Counted from the stretch's first letter, positions 37,305 to 47,334 are shown. The stretch is DNA of 58,605 bases from an uncultured Alteromonas sp. (GCF_913058315.1 NZ_CAJXQY010000013.1:1-58605); one strand, 5' to 3'. Numbers and translations are program-made. Notes: generated by a model not told the origin, from the sequence alone.

Positions 37305-37862
37305 TTAACTACAGGTTAAAGCAGAACCAGCATGGTTCTCATTAATACCGTCGTCATCTGAGTCCTGAGCAATGGCGATTTTACCGTAACCATTAATAAT
37401 CAGGCCAACGGCTTTATCGGCTTTACTTGTGTCGTCGCAAATTATCAACGTAGTGGTGACATTAGAGCCGCCCCTTGCATCAAAAACAAGGGCTTGAGAG
37501 GGCGCTTTAATTTTAACACTGCTATGCAGCTTTTCAGTGGAACTCAGTAAGGTTTCATTTGTGCCACGTTTACCGTTGCCGTCCACGTCATAAAAAGCCA
37601 TGCTTGGGTAAGTCCAGTTACTGAGACAATTCGTATAATCCGAAGAAGGGCACATAACCACCTCGGTTTGCTCTTCCATGGCTTTAAAACGGGCAAGGCG
37701 GGCCAATGCGCTTAGTTCATTGATTTCTTTGGTCAGAATGGAATGGTTTATGAATCCGCGGGCGCCAGGCACTACCACGCCAGCAATAATACTTAGCACA
37801 GCAACGGTCACCATAAGTTCGACCAGTGTATAGCCTGAATGTCGCATAGAGAGCATCTTCAT
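37305..37862 (-). CDS. FimT/GspH-type pilin (FimU-like) with calcium-like loops
   Basis: A 185-residue pseudopilin. The leader MKMLSMRHSG precedes YTLVELMVTVAVLSIIA (Glu5 kept). A start at the third Met (37847) would give a shorter leader and has a GAAG box upstream. The globular part has SALARLARFKAMEE, the FimT/GspH helix, then DVDGNGKRG and near the end DSDDDGINE, both resembling Asp-rich calcium loops. It is the second FimT-class gene here and is also reversed relative to the pilV operon. Confidence 0.85.
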   Translation of the reverse strand: MKMLSMRHSGYTLVELMVTVAVLSIIAGVVVPGARGFINHSILTKEINELSALARLARFKAMEEQTEVVMCPSSDYTNCLSNWTYPSMAFYDVDGNGKRGTNETLLSSTEKLHSSVKIKAPSQALVFDARGGSNVTTTLIICDDTSKADKAVGLIINGYGKIAIAQDSDDDGINENHAGSALTCS

Positions 37863-38054
37863 AGAATTGATTCTGATTGTAGTTTACCGTACAACCAGAT
37901 CTATTGTTTATGAAAATAAACACCTAAGTATCGCTGTACGGCTGATTCGTCATCACAGTGCTGATCAACATCAGCAGTTGATATAATGCCTGCTGACAAC
38001 ATGGCGTCTTTTAACGTAGACTGTATACAAGTTATAAAAACTCTGGATTATCTA

Positions 38055-38888
38055 ATGGATAAACAAGCGGTTATTGAGGAAATGAAAGTACTGCCCGTGA
38101 TTGACGTGGCGTATGAAGTTACCCGACGGGTAGGGTTTATTAAGCAACAGCTCAAACAGTCGGGCATGAATGCCCTGGTGCTAGGCATCAGTGGCGGGAT
38201 CGACTCCTGCACGCTGGGACGGCTGGCTCAACTTGCTATCGATGAGCTTAATCAGGAACATCATGAGAAGTATCAGTTTGTGGCGGTACGTTTGCCATAC
38301 AGTGTGCAGGCTGACGAAGAAGACGCCCAGGCGTCGATTGATTTTATTCAGCCTACTCAGTCTATTGCAGTGAACGTGCAGCCCGGTGCTGACGCTATTC
38401 ACCAGGAAACGTGCTCGGCATTAAGTGCCGCCGGCTTGTTGCCAGCAGATGAAAGCAAGCAGGATTTCGTAAAAGGTAACGTTAAAGCCCGCAGCCGCAT
38501 GGTCATACAATACGAAATTGCCGGCATGGTTGACGGGTTGGTGCTGGGCACCGATCACTCGGCTGAAAACATCACTGGTTTTTACACTAAGTATGGTGAC
38601 GGGGCCTGTGATTTGGCACCGCTGTTTGGCTTAAGTAAACGCCAGGTTCGTAAGGTTGCCGAGCATTTAGGTGCGCCGGCTAAAATTATTCATAAGGCCC
38701 CTACTGCCGATCTGGAAACGTTGTCGCCACAGAAAGCCGATGAACAGGCATTAGGGCTAACCTATGACCAGATTGATGATTTTCTCGAAAATAAACCGGT
38801 TGCAGCGGAAGTCTCTGAAAAGTTACTGTATATTTATAAACGTACACAACATAAACGTGTACCCATTCCTACTATTTACGATGAGTAA
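38055..38888 (+). CDS. nadE: NH3-dependent NAD synthetase
   Basis: This enzyme makes NAD from deamido-NAD with ATP and ammonia. Starting at ATG 38055 it has 277 residues, like the E. coli enzyme (275), and no nitrilase domain, so it is the ammonia-dependent type. The PP-loop is LGISGGIDS. An upstream ATG at 37986 would add 23 residues without family support. It ends 6 bp before glnB. Confidence 0.95.
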   Translation: MDKQAVIEEMKVLPVIDVAYEVTRRVGFIKQQLKQSGMNALVLGISGGIDSCTLGRLAQLAIDELNQEHHEKYQFVAVRLPYSVQADEEDAQASIDFIQPTQSIAVNVQPGADAIHQETCSALSAAGLLPADESKQDFVKGNVKARSRMVIQYEIAGMVDGLVLGTDHSAENITGFYTKYGDGACDLAPLFGLSKRQVRKVAEHLGAPAKIIHKAPTADLETLSPQKADEQALGLTYDQIDDFLENKPVAAEVSEKLLYIYKRTQHKRVPIPTIYDE

Positions 38889-39233
<345 letters not shown>

Positions 39234-39257
39234 ACGCGCTAACGCCAATCTCAACAA

Positions 39258-39290
39258 AAAAAGGAGTGCCAGGCACTCCTTTTTGTTTTT
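39258..39290. terminator. Bidirectional terminator between glnB and slyD
   Basis: AAAAAGGAGTG and CACTCCTTTTT pair around CCAGG and carry A- and T-runs on both sides. It fits termination of glnB (plus) and slyD (minus). Confidence 0.92.
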
Positions 39291-39318
39291 CCTTTGCAGG
39301 GCACTCTGTGGCACAACC

Positions 39319-39798
39319 TTAGTGGTTGCAGCCGCCCTTGCCGTGAACGTGGCCATGGGCCAGTTCGTCTTCGGTAGGTTCACGTACATCAAGCACTTCA
39401 ACTTCGAATGATAAAGCAATACCCGCCAACGGGTGGTTACCGTCGATGATCACTTCATCATCTGTTTTTTCTATCACGATAACAGACTGTTCGCCGGCAT
39501 CGGTGGTAGCGCGAAATTGCATGCCAGGCTCTACATCCATGCCTTCAAACATTGAAGCTGGCACAGCTTGCACCAGATGATCGAGACGTTCACCATAGGC
39601 TTTTTCCGGAGCAACGGTGACATCAAACTTTTCACCGGCGGCTTTACCCTGCAGGGCCTCTTCAAGACCACTGATTAAAAAACGACTGCCAAGCAGTGCG
39701 GATAATGGCTCTCCACCGGTGGATGAATCAAGCTCGGTACCATCTTCGGTGCTTACGGTGTAGTGCAGGGTTACTACACTGTTTTGCGAAATCTGCAT
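39319..39798 (-). CDS. slyD: FKBP-type isomerase SlyD
   Basis: A 159-residue cytoplasmic prolyl isomerase and metallochaperone. It has the FKBP core with the inserted flap (YGERLDHLVQAVPAS) and IDGNHPLAG. The C-terminal tail HGHVHGKGGCNH is a short His/Cys metal-binding tail; the E. coli tail is much longer. A GGAG-like box (CCTCCG region) precedes the ATG. Confidence 0.93.
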   Translation of the reverse strand: MQISQNSVVTLHYTVSTEDGTELDSSTGGEPLSALLGSRFLISGLEEALQGKAAGEKFDVTVAPEKAYGERLDHLVQAVPASMFEGMDVEPGMQFRATTDAGEQSVIVIEKTDDEVIIDGNHPLAGIALSFEVEVLDVREPTEDELAHGHVHGKGGCNH

Positions 39799-39853
39799 AA
39801 TCTCTGCCTTTTCGGAGGTTGTAAAAATAAAAAATATACGCCGTGCGCCTTAT

Positions 39854-40831
39854 TTAGAGCGTATACGGCAAGTCACAATGAATCAACTCCAATGCCGGAT
39901 TAGTTGACAGTCTGAAGGCATCTTCAGAGGTGGTATCATTATTGACGATGGCCAGCAGCCAGGTTTCTTCGCCGAGTACCGCAGTACGCAGGATCGTACC
40001 ACCAGAGCGCCAGTGTTCGCCAGCCTGCTTCTCCAGTTTGGCACTGGCTATATCATCACAAGCCTGAGGGAGCTTGAATATCATCGCTGCTCGCTTGTTT
40101 TTGCCCAGATAACGGGTCCGGGCAACCACTTCCTGACCCATGTAGCAACCCTTGTTAAAGTCGATGGCATCAAGGGCCTGAAGATTCATCATTTGCGGCA
40201 CGTACTGATTAACCTGTTCTTCACCGGTTAATGCAGGAATGCCGTTGGCAATGTCGAGGGCTGTGGCTGCGGTTTCTTCAAACAGTGCTATTTCGACCTG
40301 GCTTACGGCCTCAACAAATGCCTGGGAACTGGCTTTCTTTAAGGCAACGCAATAAGCCCCGTTGGGGTAATCCAGAGCAATACAAAACCCAGCGTCTGAC
40401 TCGGTCAGTGCCATAGGAGTGTCGGGTAGTGCACTGAAAGTGACTTTCAACAAGGCTGCGGCGTTATCACCCTGAACAAAATAAAAATCAAAGCCATCCG
40501 TTTCAGGCGTAATAGCGATCTTTGAAAAGACGCCGTATTTTTTGAGCTGTTCCACCGAAGCCGCTAATCCGCTGCTGCCCGCCAGCAGATAGATTGCTGA
40601 TGTGGTGTTTGCCACCAGGCTCACACTCCAGCTCTTGCCTTTAAAATCACAGTGGGCACTGCGTCGCGCGGTTGCATCAGCCATCTTGTTAATATCAATG
40701 GTTAACTGACTGTGCAAAAACGTTTTGGCATCTTCGCCGGTAACGCTCACACAGGCCATCGACGACAAAGATACGACGAAATTCTCGGGAAAGGCATCCA
40801 GTTGAGCGGGAAGCGGGGAATACGGTTGCAT
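39854..40831 (-). CDS. ygfZ: tRNA-modifying / Fe-S maturation protein YgfZ
   Basis: A 325-residue folate-binding protein of the GcvT fold, needed for some iron-sulfur enzymes such as MiaB. The invariant motif KGCYMGQEVVARTRY is present at about 224-238, with the conserved cysteine. It is divergent from sdhE, as in E. coli. Confidence 0.95.
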   Translation of the reverse strand: MQPYSPLPAQLDAFPENFVVSLSSMACVSVTGEDAKTFLHSQLTIDINKMADATARRSAHCDFKGKSWSVSLVANTTSAIYLLAGSSGLAASVEQLKKYGVFSKIAITPETDGFDFYFVQGDNAAALLKVTFSALPDTPMALTESDAGFCIALDYPNGAYCVALKKASSQAFVEAVSQVEIALFEETAATALDIANGIPALTGEEQVNQYVPQMMNLQALDAIDFNKGCYMGQEVVARTRYLGKNKRAAMIFKLPQACDDIASAKLEKQAGEHWRSGGTILRTAVLGEETWLLAIVNNDTTSEDAFRLSTNPALELIHCDLPYTL

Positions 40832-41077
40832 AATGATATAAGCGCCTGATGTTTTAAAATTACCTGCAGGTGTATATGAGGGGCAATGGGAGGAAGATCA
40901 AGGGGAATTTTATTCACTGTGTCTGCCCGCAGCGGTGAGATATCACTGCTTTCGCCGTCGCAGGCCAAAAACGGACAGACGCGTAGGCTCAGGATGGCCG
41001 GGAGCGCTGCATTTACCCGCAGTTTGACTCCTTATGGCCAGTATCAACCTGCATCCAACCATGATATATTTGCCGCC

Positions 41078-41356
41078 ATGACTATTTCACACAATCAACC
41101 GGTTATGTTTACTGCAAAACGTTATGCACGATTGAGATGGGCCTGCCGTCGCGGCATGCTGGAGCTGGATGTACTGTTACAGCCATTTGTTGAAGAAGCG
41201 TTTAACGATCTGTCTGAACAGGACAAGGAAACCTTCGAACGGTTACTGACCTGTGACGACCCGGATTTGTTTGCCTGGTTTATGGGCCATCAGGCGTGTA
41301 ACGACCCTGAACTGGCCAGGATGGTCGATACGATTGTCAGCCGGGTTAAAGTATAG
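41078..41356 (+). CDS. sdhE: FAD assembly factor SdhE
   Basis: A 92-residue protein that promotes covalent FAD attachment to succinate dehydrogenase. The signature WACRRGMLELD holds the essential RGxxE. The conserved CDDPDLFAW region is also present. I chose ATG 41078; ATG 41105 (83 residues) is an alternative, and neither has a clear ribosome-binding site. The longer frame from 40886 adds a non-homologous tail. It overlaps ygfX. Confidence 0.92.
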   Translation: MTISHNQPVMFTAKRYARLRWACRRGMLELDVLLQPFVEEAFNDLSEQDKETFERLLTCDDPDLFAWFMGHQACNDPELARMVDTIVSRVKV

Positions 41357-41756
41357 CGTTACATTAAACCCGTCTGTGAGTCAGCCAGTTTACCGTTGTT
41401 TGCTGGCTGTTGCGGCACTGGGCATCATTGCGGTGTTGGCAAGCTCACTATGGTCGGCTGGCATCACCGGTTTGGTGAGTGTTTGCCTGATCGTATTCTG
41501 GCCGTTGTCGGGATTACATCATCCTGAAACCTGGATTGTTGGTGAATCTGGTGAAGGCTATACCCTGTCAGTTAACGGCAAGGGCGATAGCTGGCAAATC
41601 AGCCCGCGCTCAAAGCTGCTTCCGTTTGCATTGTATTTAGTTCGGTATTGCCGGCAGTCGCAGCGAAGCCAGTCGGGCTGGCTCTTCCCCTGGCAGGTCA
41701 GGGACAAGGACTATCGCAGACTCGCCAGGATTGTGTTTAGGCAAGGACAACTCTGA
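41334..41756 (+). CDS. ygfX: YgfX-like inner-membrane protein
   Basis: Protein YgfX (CptA) is the usual neighbour of SdhE and has been linked to cytoskeletal toxicity in E. coli. The reading frame contains two adjacent membrane helices (about 18-55 from this start), then a soluble domain ending RDKDYRRLARIVFRQG, typical of the family. No ATG lies near the conserved start region; TTG at 41334 (AGGA 11 bp upstream) gives 140 residues and includes the conserved YSVTLNPS, while GTG at 41376 is the other option. Confidence 0.75.
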   Translation: MSAGLKYSVTLNPSVSQPVYRCLLAVAALGIIAVLASSLWSAGITGLVSVCLIVFWPLSGLHHPETWIVGESGEGYTLSVNGKGDSWQISPRSKLLPFALYLVRYCRQSQRSQSGWLFPWQVRDKDYRRLARIVFRQGQL

Positions 41757-42599
41757 ATGTTAGGACTTTACTTGCAGGCAGGCTTTAAGAAAGCCGCTGC
41801 CATTACGCCGTCGACACTAGAAAGTCTGCAGCGAGCCCCGGTACTGTGGCAAACCTTTTTACCCAGTGCCCGCCACTATCGAAAATATTGTAAGTTGGTG
41901 GGCTGGGAAAACCCAACCCTGATGCACCCTTTTTACTGGCAGGTACGAGGGCTTTCATTGCAACTGCGCTTACTGGCCCATGCTAAAAGTCCGTTCAAAC
42001 TGCTCGGGCTGGTGCATCTACAAAACCGGGTGGAGGAGTACGCCGAATGCCGCACCGATATCCCCTGTGAGCTGGTGGCCCGGTTTGGTGTGGTTTACCA
42101 GCATCGCTGTGGATTAGCGGTTGAAGTGACCGTGACCGGCAATCAGCGTGGTAAACGGGTGTACAGTGCAACAGGCACTTATCTGATGCAAACCACAGTA
42201 AAACCTGGCCCTTTGCCCGCCTATGAAAGTCAGATTGTGGCCCCCGGAGTAAATGCGACAGCCATCGGTTACCTGACCTTTAGCGCCAGGCTGGTGCGAC
42301 GCTACGCACGCTTGTCTGGCGACGTTAATCCGATTCACCTGAGTACCCTGACGGCCCGCTTATTTGGCTTTAAACGAGCGATTGTGCATGGTATGTACAG
42401 TGCAGCTCAGGCGATTTCGACAATGGATAAGCAATCCCCGCTGACCGATGGTACTGTGCGAATTGCGTTTAAACAGCCAATGTTTGTGCCTGCGAAAGCC
42501 TCATTGCTGACAGAGCATAACGATGATCAGCTGCGCTTCTCACTGGTATCAAGCGACCGGGAGCAGGGCGAAACCTACTTCACCGGTCACATTGACTGA
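41757..42599 (+). CDS. MaoC-like double hot-dog dehydratase
   Basis: A 280-residue protein. The C-terminal half has the MaoC hydratase signature YARLSGDVNPIHL with catalytic-type Asp/His, followed by GFKRAIVHGMYSA. The N-terminal half resembles a degenerate hot-dog domain. Family members hydrate enoyl-CoA or enoyl-ACP; the substrate is unknown. It starts directly at the ygfX stop codon (TGAATG), so the two are translationally coupled. It converges with nadB. Confidence 0.82.
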   Translation: MLGLYLQAGFKKAAAITPSTLESLQRAPVLWQTFLPSARHYRKYCKLVGWENPTLMHPFYWQVRGLSLQLRLLAHAKSPFKLLGLVHLQNRVEEYAECRTDIPCELVARFGVVYQHRCGLAVEVTVTGNQRGKRVYSATGTYLMQTTVKPGPLPAYESQIVAPGVNATAIGYLTFSARLVRRYARLSGDVNPIHLSTLTARLFGFKRAIVHGMYSAAQAISTMDKQSPLTDGTVRIAFKQPMFVPAKASLLTEHNDDQLRFSLVSSDREQGETYFTGHID

Positions 42600-42618
42600 C
42601 TGCACCAGCGCGGCAAAC

Positions 42619-44301
42619 TTAATGCTCGAAACTGGTGAGATCACCGGGTTGCGGTGATGTATTGGAAGGCATAGGCGTTAGGATCGATGGCGTTGCTGTG
42701 TCGTTCCGTTCGGGGAAGTCCTGGTTATAATGCAGGCCGCGGCTTTCCTTGCGTTGCATGGCACAGCGTACAATCAGTTCTGCAACTGTCACCAGATTAC
42801 GCAGTTCCAAGAGATTATTACTGACCCGGAAGTTGGAATAGTAATCGCTGATTTCCTGCTCCAGCAGTTTAATCCGGCGAATGGCTCTTTCCAGCCGTTT
42901 TGTGGTGCGTACAATGCCTACGTAATCCCACATGAACAGGCGCAGCTCGTGCCAGTTGTGCTGAATGATGACTTCTTCATCAGAGTCGCTGACCTTACTT
43001 TCATCCCACGGCAGGATAGACTCCTCAGCCGGTGATTCATCCAGTCGCGACAGAATATGCTCGGCCGCCGAGCGGGCAAACACAATACACTCGAGTAACG
43101 AGTTAGAGGCCATTCGGTTTGCACCGTGAAGCCCGGTATAAGCGACTTCACCTACAGCGTAAACGTTGTCGAGATCGGTGCGCGCATTCAAATCCGTCAT
43201 TACGCCGCCGCAACTGTAGTGAGCCGCCGGTACCACCGGAATGGCTTCGCGGGTGATATCAATGCCCAGTGAGCGGCATTTACGGTAAATGTTGGGGAAA
43301 TGCTTCACAATGAAGTCGGCGGGTTTATGACTAATATCCAGATACATACAGTCGGCGCCCAGTCTTTTCATTTCGTAGTCGATGGCACGCGCCACTATAT
43401 CCCGCGGGGCGAGGTCTTTGCGCTCATCAAATTTTTCCATAAACGGCGTGCCGTCGGCGTGCACCAGACAAGCACCTTCACCGCGCAGCGCTTCGGTAAT
43501 CAGAAAGTTACGCGCCTGGGGGTGAAACAAACAGGTAGGGTGGAACTGGTTAAATTCCATATTAGCGACCCGGCAACCGGCCCGCCACGCCATGGCAATA
43601 CCATCGCCGCTGGCGATGTCGGGGTTTGACGTGTACTGATAAACTTTGCTTGCGCCCCCCGTTGCCAGGGTAATAAACCGGCTGCGGATCACTTCCACCT
43701 GTTCCCGTTTGCGGTTCCACACATACACGCCTTTGCAGCGGTTAGGGTTTTCCTCGCTCTTAATCATATCAATGGCGTTATAACGCTCGAATATGTGAAT
43801 GTTGGGATGTTGGGAAACCGCCTCATTCAGGGTAATCTGCAGGGCCTCACCGGTTGCATCAGCCGCATGCAGAATACGGCGGAAGCTGTGGCCGCCTTCG
43901 CGGGTCAGGTGATAACGGTTTTCACCAGTATCAGATTGCTCCTGGTCGAAGGGCACGCCATGATTAATTAACCATTCCATGGCACTTTTGGCATTTTGAG
44001 CGGTAAATCGCACCACGTCTTCATCACACAGATAGGCGCCGGCTTCCAGGGTATCCTCCACATGAGATTCAATGGAGTCGCGTTCGTCAAAGACTGCCGC
44101 GATGCCGCCCTGTGCGTAACGGGTTGAGCCCTCGTTACAATCACTCTTGCTCAGCAGAATAATGCGACAATAATTGGCCAGTGATAACGCAAGGCTCATG
44201 CCCGCCGCGCCTGAGCCAATAATTAAGACATCACAACTGTGCTCAACGTTGGCGTCGGCAGGTTGTTCTGGTGTTACAGATGAAGAAGCATTTGAATTCA
44301 T
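42619..44301 (-). CDS. nadB: L-aspartate oxidase
   Basis: NadB makes iminoaspartate from aspartate with FAD, the first step of de novo NAD synthesis. Its 560 residues start with the FAD motif [16 protein letters not shown]. Substrate-site motifs HPTCLF and the RGEGA segment follow, then the succinate-dehydrogenase-like C-terminal helical domain. A family relative, FrdA/SdhA, is excluded by the short length and the absence of the His-FAD site. It is divergent from rpoE, as in E. coli. Confidence 0.97.
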   Translation of the reverse strand: MNSNASSSVTPEQPADANVEHSCDVLIIGSGAAGMSLALSLANYCRIILLSKSDCNEGSTRYAQGGIAAVFDERDSIESHVEDTLEAGAYLCDEDVVRFTAQNAKSAMEWLINHGVPFDQEQSDTGENRYHLTREGGHSFRRILHAADATGEALQITLNEAVSQHPNIHIFERYNAIDMIKSEENPNRCKGVYVWNRKREQVEVIRSRFITLATGGASKVYQYTSNPDIASGDGIAMAWRAGCRVANMEFNQFHPTCLFHPQARNFLITEALRGEGACLVHADGTPFMEKFDERKDLAPRDIVARAIDYEMKRLGADCMYLDISHKPADFIVKHFPNIYRKCRSLGIDITREAIPVVPAAHYSCGGVMTDLNARTDLDNVYAVGEVAYTGLHGANRMASNSLLECIVFARSAAEHILSRLDESPAEESILPWDESKVSDSDEEVIIQHNWHELRLFMWDYVGIVRTTKRLERAIRRIKLLEQEISDYYSNFRVSNNLLELRNLVTVAELIVRCAMQRKESRGLHYNQDFPERNDTATPSILTPMPSNTSPQPGDLTSFEH

Positions 44302-44456
44302 GTAATGTAAGGGTCACAATGCGTGATTTTCGGAAAGTCTAATCAAACTCGGCGCAAACGTAAAAGAATAAACGCCTCTATTCGTTATTTTGGCAATTAT
44401 TTTACCGGTATTCTGGGTGTTTAGCTTAATAAAAGAAAAAAAGATCATATTCTTTG

Positions 44457-44484
44457 CGAACTTTTTAAAATACGTGAAGTCTAC
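44457..44484 (+). promoter_or_regulatory. Sigma-E type autoregulatory promoter of rpoE
   Basis: GAACTT (44458-44463) is followed 15 bp later by GTCTAC (44479-44484). The sigma-E consensus is GGAACTT and GTCTAA. It lies about 54 bp upstream of rpoE. The E. coli operon is driven by sigma-E itself, which fits. Confidence 0.65.
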
Positions 44485-44537
44485 TCAAGTGCTTGCATGA
44501 GCTATTTGGAAATTAGTCGGTAGGAGAAATGGCTCGA

Positions 44538-45116
44538 ATGAGCGAGCAGATAACTGATCAACAGTTGGTTGAACGTGTCCAGCAAGGCGATAAGAACGCG
44601 TTTAATCTGCTGGTAACGCGCTATCAGCATAAAGTGATGCACCTGGTTTCGCGTTATGTGAAAAATACCGGTGATGTGGCGGATGTCACGCAGGATGCGT
44701 TTATTAAAGCGTATCGGGCGTTACCCAATTTCAGGGGCGACAGCGCATTTTACACCTGGTTATATCGCATAGCGGTGAACAGCGCCAAAAATTATTTGGT
44801 GGCTATCGGGCGTAAACCGCCCGCGAGTGATGTCGATGCTGAAGAAGCGGACTATTATGATGGCAGTGATGCGTTAAAGGAGCATTCATCTCCTGAACGC
44901 AGCGTACTGTCGGATGAATTGGAGGCGACTTTGTTTCGCGCAATGGAGAAATTACCTGACGATTTACGGATGGCAATTACGTTGCGGGAGATCGAGGGGC
45001 TGAGTTACGAAGAAATTGCAAATGTAATGGCTTGTCCTGTAGGAACGGTGCGTTCCAGGATATTCAGAGCACGGGAAGCTATTGATAAGGTCATTCAACC
45101 ATTACTTGAAACCTGA
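44538..45116 (+). CDS. rpoE: Envelope-stress sigma factor RpoE (sigma-E)
   Basis: An ECF sigma factor of 192 residues from ATG 44538 (MSEQITDQQLVERVQQGD, matching the E. coli start). Region 2 includes DVADVTQDAFIKAYRAL, and region 4 includes EEIANVMACPVGTVRSR. An ATG three codons earlier sits only 2 bp after GGAG, too close to use well. The operon continues with rseA, rseB and rseC, which hold it inactive until outer-membrane protein stress. Confidence 0.96.
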   Translation: MSEQITDQQLVERVQQGDKNAFNLLVTRYQHKVMHLVSRYVKNTGDVADVTQDAFIKAYRALPNFRGDSAFYTWLYRIAVNSAKNYLVAIGRKPPASDVDAEEADYYDGSDALKEHSSPERSVLSDELEATLFRAMEKLPDDLRMAITLREIEGLSYEEIANVMACPVGTVRSRIFRAREAIDKVIQPLLET

Positions 45117-45213
45117 TATTGAGCTTTGGGCCCGGGATCAGGTACAGTAGATTTTGACAAGGTTGCCTTATAACGATGAAAAGTAATACAGGCGTAACCA
45201 GGAAAAGTACTTT

Positions 45214-45816
45214 ATGACGCAGCAACACGAAAAATTATCGGCTTTTATGGACGGCGAACTCGATGACAACGGGTTTGTTGACAGCATTAAAAACGATAGT
45301 GAATCACTGGCAAAATGGCGTAGCTACCATGTAATCCGTAGTGGCTTACGGAAAGAAGCGTCAGTCATGCCGGAGTTCGACATTACTGCCCAGGTTGCCG
45401 CCGCGCTTGAGCAGGAACCTACAGTGTTAGCGCCGAAGTCTAAATGGAAATCACTTCCGGTCGTTAACAAGGTGGTGCCATTACTTCGCCAGTCAGGACA
45501 GCTTGCCGTTGCAGCATCCGTGGCTGCCGCAGTGATTCTGGGCGTACAGCAGGTCAACCAGCAACCAGCCGCGGACGAACCGTTTACGACGTTCCAGACG
45601 CCGGTTATTCCGGGGATGCCACAAACAGGTATGGCGCCGGTTAGCCTCGAGCAAAGTAACATTGTGCCGAACAATCGTGCAGATGACACTGATGCGTTAT
45701 TACAAAAGCGTCGTCAGATTAATGCGCTGCTTGCCGATCACGAACAGCAACTGAAGCTGAAGCAGGCGGAAGAGCAATCTCAACAGGCCACGGAATCTGA
45801 ACCTAATCAGCCTTAA
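45214..45816 (+). CDS. rseA: Anti-sigma-E factor RseA
   Basis: RseA is a single-pass membrane protein that binds sigma-E in the cytoplasm and is cut by DegS and RseP under stress. Of 200 residues, the N-terminal anti-sigma domain reads LSAFMDGELDD and WRSYHVIR. A membrane helix lies at about 93-110 (GQLAVAASVAAAVILGV), and the periplasmic tail is Gln-rich. An AGGAAAAG box precedes the ATG. Confidence 0.93.
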   Translation: MTQQHEKLSAFMDGELDDNGFVDSIKNDSESLAKWRSYHVIRSGLRKEASVMPEFDITAQVAAALEQEPTVLAPKSKWKSLPVVNKVVPLLRQSGQLAVAASVAAAVILGVQQVNQQPAADEPFTTFQTPVIPGMPQTGMAPVSLEQSNIVPNNRADDTDALLQKRRQINALLADHEQQLKLKQAEEQSQQATESEPNQP

Positions 45817-45821
45817 TCACT

Positions 45822-46880
45822 ATGCAAGCATTATTTGACGTAAAGCAACGCACTGCCAGGGCAGTGCGTTTGTTGTTTCTAACTACCCTAATTTCCTGTG
45901 TCCCTGCCACTCTTGTCGCCCAGGAAGACAGCCCGGCTCCTGAGCCGGAAGCGGATCAATCAGAAGCGGCAGGTGCAAAGCTTCAGCGCCAGAATCTGAA
46001 CGGATTAGAATGGCTGGAGCGACTGGCTGAAATTAACCGTAAATCCAATTTTGAAGTCTCTTTTGTACTGACCAGAGCTGGCCAGGAAATGACTCCCTAT
46101 CTATGGCGCCATGCCGTGCTCGAAGATGGACTGGAGGCCGAGCAGCTCAACCTGCAAAACGGACCCGGCCAGGAAATGATTCGCCTGGGCAACGTCGTCA
46201 GTGTCTTTGAACCTGACGTTCAGCCTTACAGTATTTATGCCAGCGCTATCAGTGGTCCGCTACCCAGCGATTTATTGTACAACCCGTCAGCACTGGCTGA
46301 TGCCTATCAGTTTATTACGATTGGCCGCACCCGGGTTTCCGGCCGCGCCGCTCAGCAATTACGTATCGTCAGTCGCGATAACAAACGTTATAATTACCAG
46401 GTCTGGCTGGATGAAGAAACCGGCATGTTACTCAAGCTGGATATGGTGGATTTACAGGGGTCGTTGCTGGAGCAAATTCAGGTCACTGCAGTGAATGTTA
46501 GTGAACAACCTTCGTCGTATTTTTCCAGGATCAATCGGCAGGCTTTGCCCGGTGCAGTAGCCATGACACCCAAACCCCGCCAACACCAGTGGGAAGTCAA
46601 GTTTTTGCCCGTAGGTATGGAAGAAATCAAACGTGAAACCCGGCGACTGGCTATGACCGGTCAGGTGGTAGAGTACAAACTGTTCAGTGATGGGATGGTA
46701 GATGTATCGGTGTACGTGCAGCCTGCTCAGGACTCGCTCGACTCAGATGTTGTGTTACGCCATTCAACCAACACATTTTTATCGTTATCCAATGGTCAGG
46801 TGCAAATCACCATTATTGGTAAAATTCCGCCTCAAACCGCTTATGAGATAGCCCACTCCATTGGCGCGGCGGGAGAGTAA
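45822..46880 (+). CDS. rseB: Sigma-E regulatory protein RseB
   Basis: Periplasmic RseB binds RseA and senses off-pathway lipopolysaccharide. The 352-residue protein has a signal peptide (RAVRLLFLTTLISCVPATLVAQ, cut near residue 35), a LolA-like N-terminal domain (LEWLERL near 60, then YRYDV-like strands) and a smaller C-terminal domain. It starts 5 bp after rseA. Confidence 0.94.
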   Translation: MQALFDVKQRTARAVRLLFLTTLISCVPATLVAQEDSPAPEPEADQSEAAGAKLQRQNLNGLEWLERLAEINRKSNFEVSFVLTRAGQEMTPYLWRHAVLEDGLEAEQLNLQNGPGQEMIRLGNVVSVFEPDVQPYSIYASAISGPLPSDLLYNPSALADAYQFITIGRTRVSGRAAQQLRIVSRDNKRYNYQVWLDEETGMLLKLDMVDLQGSLLEQIQVTAVNVSEQPSSYFSRINRQALPGAVAMTPKPRQHQWEVKFLPVGMEEIKRETRRLAMTGQVVEYKLFSDGMVDVSVYVQPAQDSLDSDVVLRHSTNTFLSLSNGQVQITIIGKIPPQTAYEIAHSIGAAGE

Positions 46881-46884
46881 GTCA

Positions 46885-47334
46885 ATGATTACCGAGACGG
46901 CTACTGTCATTGGCGTGGAAGAAGATCTGGTCACAGTCAGTGCCTCCGTGAAGACCGGTTGCAGTCAGTGTCAGGTGAGCGATGATTGTGGTACCAGTGC
47001 GGTAGCCAAAGCTTTTACCCCCCGTACGCAAACGCTGACAATGCGCAGCCCTTTGTCGCTCAAAGCGGGAGACCGGGTGATCATTGGCATTCCGGAGCAA
47101 AAAGTCCTGCTGGCTTCCTGGCTGGTTTACATCATGCCGCTGGTTACACTGATTGGCGGCGTAATAGGACTGAACCAACTGACAGACTGGCATGAACTGA
47201 CGGTGTTTGCCCTGTCAGTGCTGCTATCAGCAGGCAGTGTGCGGTTAGTGTCTGGTTATCTGGCACGGGCTAAAAACGCCCGGTTTGAGCCGGTCATCGT
47301 TAATCGGGTTACCGATAAATCACACCCTGCATAG
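46885..47334 (+). CDS. rseC: RseC / SoxR-reducing family protein
   Basis: A 149-residue inner-membrane protein from ATG 46885, with GGGAG about 9 bp upstream; a TTG frame 8 codons longer would overlap rseB. The N-terminal Cys cluster TGCSQCQVSDDCG is typical of RseC/RsxC-linked proteins and may bind a redox centre. Two membrane helices lie at about 75-115. It closes the rpoE operon. Confidence 0.93.
   Translation: MITETATVIGVEEDLVTVSASVKTGCSQCQVSDDCGTSAVAKAFTPRTQTLTMRSPLSLKAGDRVIIGIPEQKVLLASWLVYIMPLVTLIGGVIGLNQLTDWHELTVFALSVLLSAGSVRLVSGYLARAKNARFEPVIVNRVTDKSHPA

Noticed and set aside
40886-41077. A long N-terminal extension of SdhE
   Set aside because: The extra 64 residues are unlike the family, lie in the ygfZ-sdhE spacer and have no ribosome-binding site.
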